From an uncultured Rhodospirillales bacterium (GTDB lineage: Bacteria > Pseudomonadota > Alphaproteobacteria > Azospirillales > Azospirillaceae), in assembly GCA_903856295.1 (NCBI GenBank), contig CAIOBP010000108.1, forward strand, positions 1-33,405: 33,405 nucleotides of DNA, read 5' to 3'. This document shows positions 19,497 through 29,300 of the stretch, in pieces (within the stretch, counting starts at the first letter, position 1; every line of letters starts with the position of its first letter). Made by a program: the position numbers and the translations under genes. The notes beneath the pieces are model-generated. The model was not told the origin of the DNA. It saw only the letters and a list, made by a program, of their open reading frames with translations, and made no database searches.

Positions 19497-19556
19497 GGGG
19501 TCAAGGGGCCTTTCGGCCCTTTGCCAGAGGGTGCGGGGGAGCGGCGCTCCCCCGCT
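19497..19556. repeat. Dispersed palindromic element type 2, plus orientation
   Basis: GGGGTCAAGGGGCC, then TTTCGGCCCTTT, then GCGGGGGAGCGGCGCTCCCCCGC: two adjacent stems, 19503-19522 and 19533-19555. Nearly the same sequence occurs in reverse complement at 33280-33335. It lies downstream of the copper chaperone gene and could end its transcript. Confidence 0.75.
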
Positions 19557-19643
19557 GCCGGCCTCGCCGTGAACATGCAAAGGGTTTCTTTTTCATAAAA
19601 TACTCGATATCAATGGGGCGATCATCCCCTCGGGCGACAGGCC

Positions 19644-20129
19644 GTGAGTGAAAAACTGGACACAGAGTTAGCGGTAAAGCTGGAGGCGATTCAGTCCCTG
19701 GCGGCAGTGGCCTTGAGCGCGCTGCCACTGGGCGTGAACGCGATCTTCAAGGGCGCCGACGGGCTGCTGGCCATTTCCAAGCCGCCCCGCCCTTCGCGCC
19801 TGAAGTTCTTCGCCGAGGAGTTGTCGTTCAGCCTTGCGGTCAGCCCCGAAGGCGAAGACTCCGTGTGCCAGATTTGGGCTGAGATCGGCCACGTGCCTTA
19901 CACCGTCGAGTCGGTCGACCGCCGGAACAGCGTCCTCGCCGTGCTCAGGGCCACCCAGGGACTGACGCGCGCGCGCTTCGTGGTCGAAAACGGCCAGAAA
20001 ATCCTGCTGATCGCCGACAGCCGCATCGCCGGCACCGTCACCCCCGAACGCTTGGTCTACGAGGTCGTACAACTGCTCCAGGAGGCGCGGCCCTATTTGC
20101 GCCTCCTGGCAGCGGAAATGTCTGGCTGA
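19644..20129 (+). CDS. Unrecognised 161-residue protein, possibly of the YbjN/secretion-chaperone fold
   Basis: The start is GTG with only a weak upstream purine stretch, so the start is uncertain. There is no signal peptide, although one hydrophobic stretch lies near the N-terminus (about 17-36, SLAAVALSALPLGVNAIF). The middle and C-terminal part alternates strands and helices: WAEIGHVPYTVESVDRRN, LRATQGLTRARFVVENGQK, then a helical ERLVYEVVQLLQEARPYLRLL. This layout vaguely resembles the YbjN / type III chaperone-like fold, but I cannot confirm it. Codon use is normal for the window, which supports a real gene. It stands alone, flanked by palindromic repeats on both sides. Confidence 0.65.
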   Translation: MSEKLDTELAVKLEAIQSLAAVALSALPLGVNAIFKGADGLLAISKPPRPSRLKFFAEELSFSLAVSPEGEDSVCQIWAEIGHVPYTVESVDRRNSVLAVLRATQGLTRARFVVENGQKILLIADSRIAGTVTPERLVYEVVQLLQEARPYLRLLAAEMSG

Positions 20130-20142
20130 GGGCCTTCGGCGA

Positions 20143-20196
20143 CCAAGGGGCGCCGCCCCTTGGAACCCTGCTGGGGCCTTGAGGCCCCAGACCCCG
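20143..20196. repeat. Dispersed palindromic element (REP-like), copy 2
   Basis: Two stems: CCAAGGGGCGCCGCCCCTTGG (20143-20163, written in parts: CCAAGGGGCG and its complement CGCCCCTTGG) and CTGGGGCCTTGAGGCCCCAG (20171-20190), followed by ACCCCG. It lies between two convergent genes and is well placed to act as a bidirectional terminator. Confidence 0.7.
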
Positions 20197-20204
20197 TTAC
20201 TGTT

Positions 20205-21398
20205 TTATTCGTCAGCTTTGGGTTTGGGCTTTTTCGCCGGTGGCGGTGGAGGCGACGCCAACAGCGGACACGCGGCGGGCGTCGGCTGGCAGGCCAGTTC
20301 CAGAGGCGGCGGCGGATAGTGCTTCAACGCCGCCTCGGCCGCGGCTTCGCCATGAGCCATGCTGCGTTCGAGGTTCGACCAAGTCCAGTCATAATTGGTC
20401 TGGTGGCTGACGTGAATTTCGATCACCCGCACTTTGCTGTTCTGCTCCCGCATTTTATATTTGAACAGCTTAACGTCGTCTTCACTGGTCGTCGAGGCGA
20501 ACAGCATCACCAGATTGTTCATTGACTGGTACAGGGTTTCCGCCGGGCGCACCTGCTTGCGATCGAGAATGCGGCTGACCCAAACCTCATCGAGATCCGG
20601 GTGATTCTCCATCAGGTGCTCGAAGTTGACGGTGTCGATGGTCGCACCTTCGCAATACATGTCGCCATCGATGGTCACCGGCGCGACAATATAAGGCAAG
20701 GCCGAGTTGGCGCAGATGCTCTCGGGAGTGATCGGAAGATAGCCCGGATGCCCCTTCTTGTTGGTGAACATCTGGAGCTTTTTCTTGGTCAGATTATAGG
20801 CGTTGAAATAGATCGGCGGCTTGCCGGGCTGATACAGCCGATCGAACTTGATCGACTCCAGGAACGAGCTATTCGGGTAATACAGCTTCGACAACCCGTT
20901 GTTGGCCGAGAGGAAAATCATGCTGGTCAAAAAGCGGGTGACCGGATTGACCGCCAGCACGTCGTTGAGCAACGTGCTGTTGAAGTTGGCGATACTCCAC
21001 TGGCTCGGATTGGTGGCAAAGCGCAGCAGATCGTCGGAGGCCTTCTTGATCGCCTCGGGCACCACCAGATTGGCATAGTTCTTGGGATTGAGCGTAAAGT
21101 TGACGCTGTCGTTGACGAGACCGACGAAGTCGGGGGCAAAGACATTGGCAATGGGAAAGCGCTCATACTCTTCGTCGGGACGGAAAATGTCCTTGAAGAA
21201 CTGCGTCGCGGTCTCGACTTCCGTGCCCGGATCGGCTTGATTATAAACCACACCCAGCCAGGAGCCGACGCAGGAGCAACTCCAAACGTCGAAGGTGATA
21301 TTGGCCCGCTTCAACGCCTTCAAGGCGCCGATGCTGATCCCGACCGCCGGGCCCCCGCCCGCGAGTGCAATCGCACGTTTGACTGGACGCTCACTCAC
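20205..21398 (-). CDS. Divergent patatin-like protein with substituted catalytic dyad
   Basis: About 397 residues. The N-terminus has the patatin oxyanion loop (ALAGGGPAVG, about 11-20) and the following helix GALKALKRANITFD. Aligned to the usual GTSAG elbow, this protein reads CSCVG, so the nucleophilic Ser is replaced by Cys (about Cys43). The later catalytic DGG/DGA motif aligns with CEGA in GDMYCEGATIDTVNF, a Glu in place of Asp. The body is otherwise well preserved, including YLPITPESICANSALPYIV. The tail (from about 365) is Pro/Lys-rich and low complexity. The GTG at 21398 has a strong GGGGAGGG upstream and is preferred over the longer frame to 21446. There is no signal peptide. It may be a Cys-dependent acyl hydrolase or a non-catalytic lipid-binding derivative. 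It is oriented like clpA but separated from it by 195 bp. Confidence 0.8.
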   Translation of the reverse strand: MSERPVKRAIALAGGGPAVGISIGALKALKRANITFDVWSCSCVGSWLGVVYNQADPGTEVETATQFFKDIFRPDEEYERFPIANVFAPDFVGLVNDSVNFTLNPKNYANLVVPEAIKKASDDLLRFATNPSQWSIANFNSTLLNDVLAVNPVTRFLTSMIFLSANNGLSKLYYPNSSFLESIKFDRLYQPGKPPIYFNAYNLTKKKLQMFTNKKGHPGYLPITPESICANSALPYIVAPVTIDGDMYCEGATIDTVNFEHLMENHPDLDEVWVSRILDRKQVRPAETLYQSMNNLVMLFASTTSEDDVKLFKYKMREQNSKVRVIEIHVSHQTNYDWTWSNLERSMAHGEAAAEAALKHYPPPPLELACQPTPAACPLLASPPPPPAKKPKPKADE

Positions 21399-21593
21399 CG
21401 CATTTCCCTCCCCTGTCCCAACCGTCACGCAGACGGAATACACCAAAGATAAAAGCGTTACCGGTCCTCTATACCATAACCGGCACCCGGACGCATGGGC
21501 ATTCTGCGTGAATTGTCGATGATCAGGTCAGGAGGCACAACCCTTAGATTGAGACACAGCACAACCATGACAACCAAAGGAGGATGATGGCCC

Positions 21594-23921
21594 TCAGCCA
21601 GCCATTTCCGGCATCTTTTCACCGGTGCGCGGCCGGTCTTCGCCGGGTGGCGGTGAGGACGGCGAGTCGGGATAGTGAAAAGCCGGCTTGCCCCCCCGGA
21701 TAGTTACCAGCACGGCGCCACCGCGCGCGAGGCGGCCGAACAGCAGCTCTTCGGCCAGCGGTTTCTTGATGTGCTCCTGAATCACCCGACCGAGCGGGCG
21801 GGCACCGAACAGTGGGTCGTAGCCCTTCCGGGCCAGCCACGCCCGCGCCTCGGCGTCGAGTTCGATCGAAACGCCGCGATCGGTGAGTTGCGCCTCGAGC
21901 TGGATGATGAACTTGTCCACCACCATGGCCACAATCTCGGCCGGCAGTGCGCCGAAGGGAATGATGGCGTCGAGCCGGTTGCGGAACTCGGGCGTGAACA
22001 GCTTCTCGATGGCCTCCATGTCCTCGCCGACCCGCACCGTGCGCTCGAAGCCGATCACCGGTTTGGCCATATCGGCGGCGCCGGCATTGGTGGTCATGAC
22101 CAGGATCACCGAGCGGAAATCCACCGACTTGCCGTTGTGGTCGGTCAGCTTGCCGTGATCCATGATCTGCAACAGGATGTTGAACAGATCGGGATGGGCC
22201 TTCTCGATCTCGTCGAGCAGCAGCACGGCGTGAGGGTGCTGGTCGATGGCGTCGGTCAGCAACCCGCCCTGGTCGAAGCCGACATAGCCGGGCGGGGCGC
22301 CGATCAGCCGCGACACCGTGTGGCGCTCCATGTACTCCGACATGTCGAAGCGGATCAGTTCAACCGAGAGGATTTTGGCCAGCTGGCGCGCCACCTCGGT
22401 CTTGCCGACGCCGGTCGGACCGGCGAACAGATAGGAACCGATCGGCTTTTCCGGCTCGCGCAACCCGGCGCGGGCGAGTTTGATCGCGCTCGACAGCACG
22501 CCGATCGCCTTGTCCTGGCCGAACACCACGGTCTTGAGATCGCGCTCCAGGGTCTGCAATGCCTCGCGGTCGTCCTTGCTCACCGATTTCGGCGGAATGC
22601 GCGCGATCTTGGCCACCACCCCTTCGATGTCCTTGACCGAGATGGTTTTCTTGCGCCGGCCCTCGGGCAGCAGCATCTGGGCGGCGCCGACCTCGTCGAT
22701 GACGTCGATCGCCTTGTCGGGGAGCTTGGCATCACCAATATAGCGCGCCGACAGTTCGACCGCCGAACGAATGGCGTCGTTGGTGTAGCGGACATGGTGG
22801 AATTCTTCGTAATAGGGCCTGAGTCCGCGCAAAATCTTGATCGCATCCTCGATCGACGGTTCCTTGATGTCGATCTTCTGGAAACGCCGGACCAGCGCCC
22901 GGTCCTTCTCGAAGTGGCTGCGGTATTCCTTGTAGGTGGTCGAGCCGATGCAGCGGATCGCCCCCGAGGCCAGGGCGGGCTTGAGCAGGTTCGAGGCGTC
23001 CATCGCCCCGCCCGAGGTCGCCCCCGCCCCGATCACCGTGTGAATCTCGTCGATGAACAGCACCGAGCCTTCCAGCCCCTCCAACTCGGTCAGCACCGCC
23101 TTCAGCCGCTCCTCGAAATCGCCCCGGTAGCGGGTGCCGGCCAGCAGCGTGCCCATGTCGAGCGAATAGATCACCGCGGTGGCCAGCACCTCGGGCACCT
23201 CGCTATGAACGATGCGCCGCGCCAGCCCCTCGGCGATCGCGGTCTTGCCGACTCCGGGGTCGCCGACCAGCAGCGGATTGTTCTTGGCCCGGCGGCACAA
23301 AATCTGAATGGTGCGCTCGACCTCCTGGTCACGGCCGATCAGCGGATCGATCTTGCCGGCCGCCGCCTTGCGGTTGAGGTTGACGCAATAGGCCTCCAGC
23401 GCCTCGCCGGGCTTGCGCGCGGCCTTCTCAGCCGCCGCCGGTTCCTCTTCTTCGACACCGGAAACCCGGCGCGGCTGGGAGTAACCGGCCGCTTTGGCAA
23501 TGCCGTGGGAAATATAATTCACCGCGTCGAGCCGGGTCATGTCCTGTTCCTGGAGGAAATAGACCGCGTGGCTCTCGCGCTCGGCGAACAAGGCGACCAG
23601 CACGTTGGCGCCCGTGACCTCCTCGCGCCCCGAGGACTGAACGTGAATCGCCGCCCGCTGCAAGGCCCGCTGGAAGCCGGCGGTCGGCGCCGCGTCCCCC
23701 GGCCGGGGCAAGGTGAGATTGGCCAGACCGATATTGACATGATCAAGCAACCGCCGCCGCAACTGCTCGATATCGACCCCGCACGCCCGCAGCACCGCAA
23801 GAGCATCCGGGTCATCGAGCAGTGCCAGCAGCAGATGCTCCAGCGTCACATACTCGTGGCGCCGGTCGTTGGCGTGGCCAAGAGCGCGATGCAAGGTTTG
23901 TTCGAGATTGCGGGAAAGCAT
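21594..23921 (-). CDS. clpA: ATP-dependent Clp protease ATP-binding subunit ClpA
   Basis: AAA+ unfoldase that feeds substrates to ClpP; 775 residues, the normal length. The N-domain (about 1-145) contains the Clp_N repeats. Two AAA+ modules follow: Walker A GDPGVGKT (about 220-227) with Walker [10 protein letters not shown], and a second Walker A GPTGVGKT with [12 protein letters not shown]. The ClpP-docking loop is present as IGF in [22 protein letters not shown], and the [10 protein letters not shown] sensor region is intact. The C-terminal 25 residues are Pro/Asp-rich. The gene begins 7 bp after the clpS stop, so the two form an operon and ClpS-guided N-end-rule degradation is expected. 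No clpP is in the window. Confidence 0.97.
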   Translation of the reverse strand: MLSRNLEQTLHRALGHANDRRHEYVTLEHLLLALLDDPDALAVLRACGVDIEQLRRRLLDHVNIGLANLTLPRPGDAAPTAGFQRALQRAAIHVQSSGREEVTGANVLVALFAERESHAVYFLQEQDMTRLDAVNYISHGIAKAAGYSQPRRVSGVEEEEPAAAEKAARKPGEALEAYCVNLNRKAAAGKIDPLIGRDQEVERTIQILCRRAKNNPLLVGDPGVGKTAIAEGLARRIVHSEVPEVLATAVIYSLDMGTLLAGTRYRGDFEERLKAVLTELEGLEGSVLFIDEIHTVIGAGATSGGAMDASNLLKPALASGAIRCIGSTTYKEYRSHFEKDRALVRRFQKIDIKEPSIEDAIKILRGLRPYYEEFHHVRYTNDAIRSAVELSARYIGDAKLPDKAIDVIDEVGAAQMLLPEGRRKKTISVKDIEGVVAKIARIPPKSVSKDDREALQTLERDLKTVVFGQDKAIGVLSSAIKLARAGLREPEKPIGSYLFAGPTGVGKTEVARQLAKILSVELIRFDMSEYMERHTVSRLIGAPPGYVGFDQGGLLTDAIDQHPHAVLLLDEIEKAHPDLFNILLQIMDHGKLTDHNGKSVDFRSVILVMTTNAGAADMAKPVIGFERTVRVGEDMEAIEKLFTPEFRNRLDAIIPFGALPAEIVAMVVDKFIIQLEAQLTDRGVSIELDAEARAWLARKGYDPLFGARPLGRVIQEHIKKPLAEELLFGRLARGGAVLVTIRGGKPAFHYPDSPSSPPPGEDRPRTGEKMPEMAG

Positions 23922-23928
23922 GACCGGG

Positions 23929-24255
23929 TCAGTCCTTCTCCAATGTGCACTGCAACGGGTGCTGGTGCTGCCGCGCGAAATCCATGACCTGCGTCACCTT
24001 GGTTTCCGCGACCTCGTAAGTATAGACGCCACACAAACCGACGCCACGGCGGTGAACGTTAAACATGATCCGGGTCGCCTCTTCACGATTTTTATTAAAG
24101 AAGCGCTCAAGCACATGAACGACGAACTCCATCGGTGTATAGTCATCATTCAGCATCAGCACCTTGTACATCGAGGGCTTTTTTGTCTTCGGCTGCGCCT
24201 TGACCACCACCCCGGTGTTGATGCCATCGTCGTTATTGCGATCGATATCGGCCAT
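23929..24255 (-). CDS. clpS: Clp protease adaptor ClpS
   Basis: 108-residue adaptor that binds N-degron substrates and delivers them to ClpA. The N-terminal 25 residues are flexible, followed by the core with the N-degron pocket segment [20 protein letters not shown] and the [23 protein letters not shown] stretch. The family core is intact. A GGGGACC sequence lies just before the ATG. Upstream there is 169 bp of intergenic DNA with a palindromic repeat near the caspase gene, so the clpSA promoter must lie between about 24256 and 24360. Confidence 0.96.
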   Translation of the reverse strand: MADIDRNNDDGINTGVVVKAQPKTKKPSMYKVLMLNDDYTPMEFVVHVLERFFNKNREEATRIMFNVHRRGVGLCGVYTYEVAETKVTQVMDFARQHQHPLQCTLEKD

Positions 24256-24360
24256 GGTCCCCGCGGAGCCCTCCGTCGCGTGAGCAATCCGAACAATGAT
24301 ATGAGAAGACCCGCCCGGTTTAAAAGGGCCGAGATGGCGGGGCTGTCCATTAACGGGCCG

Positions 24361-24417
24361 GGGTCACCAGGGGCGTCGCCCCTGGACCCCACCAAAGGCC
24401 GGGGGCCTTTGGAAACC
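24361..24417. repeat. Dispersed palindromic element (REP-like), copy 3
   Basis: Two stems: CCAGGGGCGTCGCCCCTGG (24368-24386) followed by ACCCCA, then CCAAAGGCC-GGG-GGCCTTTGG (24392-24412) and AAACC. It is built from the same blocks as copy 1, in the opposite order and orientation. It lies immediately after the caspase/EF-hand gene and may end that transcript. Confidence 0.75.
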
Positions 24418-24424
24418 GACGGGT

Positions 24425-26320
24425 TTAACGCTTCTCGGCGGTGTATATGCTGTGGATACCGATCTGGTAGGTCCGGCCCTCCAACTGCTTCAGCAGAGCG
24501 GCCTCGAGGGTGCGGGCGGCGGGCTTGTCGTCAACCTCCCGGAGCGCCTTGTGCAGATCGGTCAGCGCTTCGCCGCTGGCGATCGCCACCAGATGATCGG
24601 CGCCATAAGGCGCTGCCACGACCAGCGGCACCAGATACGGCTTACCCAGGGGAATCTCCAGCGGGTCTTTCACCTCGGCGGTGTTGAGCGGATAAATGAG
24701 GTTGATCGTGCCGTCGGACGCGACATTGAACAGGGTGAAGAAGGTCTTGTTGTGCCCGTCGATGGCGAAGGAGACTTTGTCGCCCGCGACATGCACCGCG
24801 TCGCCGGGGTTCAGCGCCATGCCGAGACTGCGCCCTTCGGCCAGCTTTTTGATCAGCTCGGTCAGATGCCACTTGTCGGCCACGCTCTGGACTCTCGGCA
24901 AATCGGCCTGGGCATCGCCCTTCGGCTTCACGTCGGCCGACACGACCTGGCGCTTGAAGGCCCGGGTCTCCTCGGCGATGACCGCCGGGTTGGTAGCGAA
25001 ATCCGCAACCATGTCGCCCAGAGACGACGACACCCGCCGTCGGGCCACGTCCCAGGTCAGCAGGGGGCGCGTGGTGACGTCCACCACGTCGACATTGGTC
25101 AGCCCGCCCTTCAGCGCGCCGACATCGGGAGCGTTGACGATGGCCAGGGCGATGCGGGGCGCCACGACCGGAGCGGCGGCACTGGCGTTGGCCTTGACCT
25201 GCTCCTGGATCGTCTTGATGACCGGATCAGGCTTCGCGGCCGGCGCCGGGGGTGCCGCCGGAGCCGGAGACACGGCCGCCACCGCAACAGGCTTCGCCGC
25301 CGGGGCCGGAACGGGCTTGTTGGCGTTTTCCAGCAACAGCTTCGCGATATCCTTGAGCCCGTCCTGGGACGACTTCTTCGCGGCTTCCGCCGCCGTCGGG
25401 GTCAGGAAGGCGAGCTCGTTGTTCCGCTGCATGACGACGCCGCGCGCCTTGTTCGGGATCACCGAGGGGTGCTGCTGGCCCTCGAGCTTCATCCGAACCT
25501 CGTCGAGCACGTAGTCGCGCAGTTCCTCGATGGTGATGACGCCGTCCTTGTTGGCGTCGGCGGCGCCGCGCAGCCCCTCGGCCAGCGACCAACTCAACGC
25601 CCCGCGGATGTTGCCGCCGATTTCGACCTCCGGCGCCTCCTCGTGATCCTGAACGGCGCCGAAATAATAGACATTGGGCAACTCGGACGGAATCTGCGCC
25701 CAGGCCGGATCCATCGGCGGCAGGCGGTCTTCCGAGGCCTTGATCGGCAGATAGGGCACCGCCCGCACCTTCGGCTTGGTCAGGGCGGAATTGCTGAAGC
25801 CCCGGGTCATGGTCCCGGAGTGGCAGGCATCGACCACCACCAGCAGCTTGACCCCGGCATCGGAGGCGCGCTTGAACATCGCCCCCATTTCGTCGTCGAC
25901 GATGCGCTCGTAGGTGCCCTTGCCGCTGAGGGAGAAACCGGTCAGCATCAGCGTCGAATCGTAACCGCTGGCTTCGGAGCCTTTGACATGCTCGGGTTCC
26001 TGCCCGCCATGGCCGGCATAATGGAACACCAGAATGTCGTCCTTCTTGGCTTTCGCCAGCAGATCGTTCCAAGCGGCCATCACGGCGTCGCGGGTGACCG
26101 CCGCGTCGACCAGCAGGCGAACGTCGACCGCGCCGCCCTTGCGCAGGGCATCGGCGACATCGCGGGCGTCGTTGACCGCGCCATCGAGCTTGGGATTGAT
26201 GATCTGATAGTCGTCGATCCCGATGACCAAGCCATAAAGATTGGCCGCCATCGCCATTTTCGGGGCCACCGCCTCATACGACAGCGCCAGCATCGCCAGT
26301 CCGGCCAATATCCACCGCAT
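24425..26320 (-). CDS. Exported caspase-like (C14) protein with EF-hand and DUF4384-like C-terminus
   Basis: 631 residues. Signal peptide about 1-25 (ending AMA before ANLYGLVIG). The caspase-like domain (about 28-250) has the catalytic pair His104 in FHYAGHGG and Cys166 in VVVDACHSG. At 255-266 there is a canonical EF-hand loop, DANKDGVITIEE, with Asp, Asn, Asp, Thr and Glu at the calcium-binding positions. An Ala/Pro-rich linker (about 340-410) precedes a C-terminal domain (about 500-620) resembling DUF4384: GDKVSFAIDGHNKTFFTLFN and GTINLIYPLN. The ATG at 26320 has AGGAG close upstream; the frame is open further but overlaps the WD40-caspase gene. It starts 29 bp after that gene's stop, so the two are probably co-transcribed. 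Export of both caspases is shown by the signal peptides; the substrate is unknown. Confidence 0.88.
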   Translation of the reverse strand: MRWILAGLAMLALSYEAVAPKMAMAANLYGLVIGIDDYQIINPKLDGAVNDARDVADALRKGGAVDVRLLVDAAVTRDAVMAAWNDLLAKAKKDDILVFHYAGHGGQEPEHVKGSEASGYDSTLMLTGFSLSGKGTYERIVDDEMGAMFKRASDAGVKLLVVVDACHSGTMTRGFSNSALTKPKVRAVPYLPIKASEDRLPPMDPAWAQIPSELPNVYYFGAVQDHEEAPEVEIGGNIRGALSWSLAEGLRGAADANKDGVITIEELRDYVLDEVRMKLEGQQHPSVIPNKARGVVMQRNNELAFLTPTAAEAAKKSSQDGLKDIAKLLLENANKPVPAPAAKPVAVAAVSPAPAAPPAPAAKPDPVIKTIQEQVKANASAAAPVVAPRIALAIVNAPDVGALKGGLTNVDVVDVTTRPLLTWDVARRRVSSSLGDMVADFATNPAVIAEETRAFKRQVVSADVKPKGDAQADLPRVQSVADKWHLTELIKKLAEGRSLGMALNPGDAVHVAGDKVSFAIDGHNKTFFTLFNVASDGTINLIYPLNTAEVKDPLEIPLGKPYLVPLVVAAPYGADHLVAIASGEALTDLHKALREVDDKPAARTLEAALLKQLEGRTYQIGIHSIYTAEKR

Positions 26321-26349
26321 TGCAACTCTCCTATGACGCGCCATCGTCT

Positions 26350-29300
26350 TCAGTGAAACTTTCTGACCAGCGGGAAGTCTTCCTGCTCGCCGAGCGACTG
26401 CCATTTCGCCGCCTGGGAGTGGTTCGGGCTGACTTCCTTGGCCAGCACCGGCACCGTCTGCTTGACGTACCTCGCCAGATTGTTCGGATACACGATACCG
26501 GTTTCGTCGGCCGAGGCGCCGCCGGTCAACCCGCCGATCACCGCGTAGGCGAAAACGCCGTGCTCCGCCCTGCCGCTGCCCTGGGGTTTGTAGCCGTCGA
26601 GCGCCTCCTGATTCGAGGCCGCCGCCGCCAGCACCGAAATGCCGGCCTCGTCGTTGAGGTTGGCCAGGGCGTCAAAGGACGTGCCCTTGGCGAAAGCGCC
26701 GGAATGGCAGGTGTCGAGCACCAGCAGCACGTGCGCCTTCTTGCCGTTGATCGCCACCAGATGCTGCAACAGGGCGTCCTGGCCGAAGGCTTCCTTCTCC
26801 ACACTGTCCGGACCGGCGACATTCGCGGTGATGAAGTAGAACTTCCCGGCGGCCCGGGCGCCGCCGGCATCGCCATCCTCGCGCGTGCCGTGCCCGGCCA
26901 GATAGATGACCACGGTGTCGGCCGGGCGCAGCACGTCGCCCGAAGTCAAGGCGACGAACGCCTTTTCGATCATCTCCCGGCTGGCATCCTCGTTGGCCAT
27001 GGCGCCGCGACCGCCCTTGTACTCGGCGAAACTGACCTTGCGGTCGGCCGAGACCACCGGCACCATGACCTTCTCATAAAGATCGGCCACCCGGCCCTTC
27101 AGAGTCGAGGTCACGCCCTCGGCGTCGGCGACCGGGAAATTGAGGTGGAACGCCGGGTTGATGTAATTGTCGACCCCCGCCGCCAGCACGAACAGCCGGG
27201 GCTTGGTCGGGACCGGCGCCTTCTGCGCCGCCGCCGGCGGCGGCGCCGGGCGCCGGATCTCGATCTGGCCCGAGCTGGCGAAGGCCGAGCGGGCGCCGTC
27301 GTAAACCCTGAGTTCGATGCGATTGACGCCCGGATCCAGAGCAACCGTGCGGTCGAAGACCTGCCCCGCGGCCGCCGGAGCGACGATCGAGGTCAGATCG
27401 CGGCGGAAGGCGCGGGTCATGTCCTGACGATCGATGTTGCGATCATTGACATAAACGCCGATGTCGCCGACACCGCCGCCGCCATCGGCGACCCGGAAGC
27501 GCAGCTTCAACCGCGACACTTCGTCGGGAACCGTGACCGACAGCGCCGTCGAGCCGGCCGCCGCCGGAGCCGCGGGCGCCGAAACCGGAGCGGTGGCGGT
27601 GGGGGCCGCCGGAGCAGGGCCCGCCGGCCGGCTGGTGTCGCGCACGAAGCCGCGGGTGGCCATCTCGCTGATCGGCCGGCAGATTTCCGCGCCTCCCGGC
27701 GGCGTCCAGCAATATTCGAGAGTATCGATCTTCGGCAGAGGCTTCCGCTCGAAGCGCGAGCGCAAATCGCCGATCGCCGCGTAGGTCTTGGCGATCTCGG
27801 CCTCGTAACCGCCGGCGATCTTCTTCACCACCAGATCAGAGCTGTGCAGCAACTGGTAGACCTGGGCGAAAGTGATCCACTCCGGGTTCCCGCTCTTGCC
27901 CTTGTTGAAGTGGTAGCCGACCAGATCCTTGCCGCCCGCCTCCGCGTGATCGAAGAAGCCCTCGGGGGTCCAGGCAACCCAGCGCTGGCCATCGCCATGG
28001 ACGAACAGCGTCGCGCGCTCCTCGAGCGGCTTGCCGGCGCCATTCAGATTATACCAATGCAGGGTGCCGTCGCTGAGCGCGACCACCGCCATCGTGCCCG
28101 GACGGGTGATGGCGACCCCGGTCGCCATCGCGGGAATCGCGACCTTCTCGATCAGCGCCCCGGTGTTGTCGAACCAGCGCAGCCAGTAATCGCCGCCGAG
28201 CAGGAACGACATGCCGTCGGGGGCGATGGCCAGACTGTGGGTCCGTTCCTCGCCGTCCAGCCTGAGTTTGCGGTTGCCGACCATCGGCGCGGTGCTGCGG
28301 GACCAGTTGGTGACCTTGAGCCGGGGGGACTCGGTGACCGGCCGGCTGAGCGACGGATCGGCCTTGGGCGCCGGAGCATAGCTGCGCTCGCGCAAATCCA
28401 GGCGCATCGGACGCTGACCCTTGGCGGTAATGCCGAATTCCAGGGTCAATCCGTCATCGGAGACCGCGAAGCGGCCGGCGGTGATTTCGCGGAAATTAGC
28501 GATGCCGCTGACCACCTCCATCAGCTTGCGGCCAGCACCGATCCGCCCCCAAGAAGGAGCGGCACTGACAAACACAGCCTCACCGTTGCCACGCGACTCG
28601 ATCTGAGTGATGGAATCCTTGGCGACCGGAATATCCACCGCCCGCCCGGAACCTGCCCCGGACCAGACCCGGATGATCCCGCTGACGCCGTCGATGGTGG
28701 CGCTGCCGCCCGCCGCCAGCAGCAGTTGCCTGCCGTCCTCGATCCAGGTCACCGCCGCGAGATTGCCGCCCCTGAGATCGGAGGTATCGGGCGTGGCGCG
28801 CGATTTCAGGTCGCTGCCCGACAGGAGTTCGACCTTGGGCGAATCGTTCATCCCGACCGCCAGCAGGCTGCCATCGGGAGAAAAAGCCACCGAGAACGGC
28901 CGGCTGGTGCCGGGCAAATCGCGCTTAGCAATCAGTTTCATCGACGCATCATACAGCCGGACCGCACCGTCGAACGCGGTGGTGGCCATGCGGCCGTCAC
29001 GGGCGAAGGCCACCCAGTTCGCCGATTTCTGACCGTAATTGGCGTCCACTCCGACGACACGGCCGCTGCCCATGTCGTAGACAGTCACTCCGGCCCCGGA
29101 GCCGAAGGCCGCCGCCAGACGCTTGCCATCGGGAGAAAAGGCCAGATGCATGACCTCGCTCGGCATCCGGGGCATGCGCTGCACGATTTTCCGGGTCGCA
29201 ACATCGAACAAATAGAGCGAGGCTCGGCCCTCCCACTGCAAGCCGCTCTGACCGCCGGCCGCCACGGTTTTGCCGTCGGGGGACAGCGCGACGCTGTACA

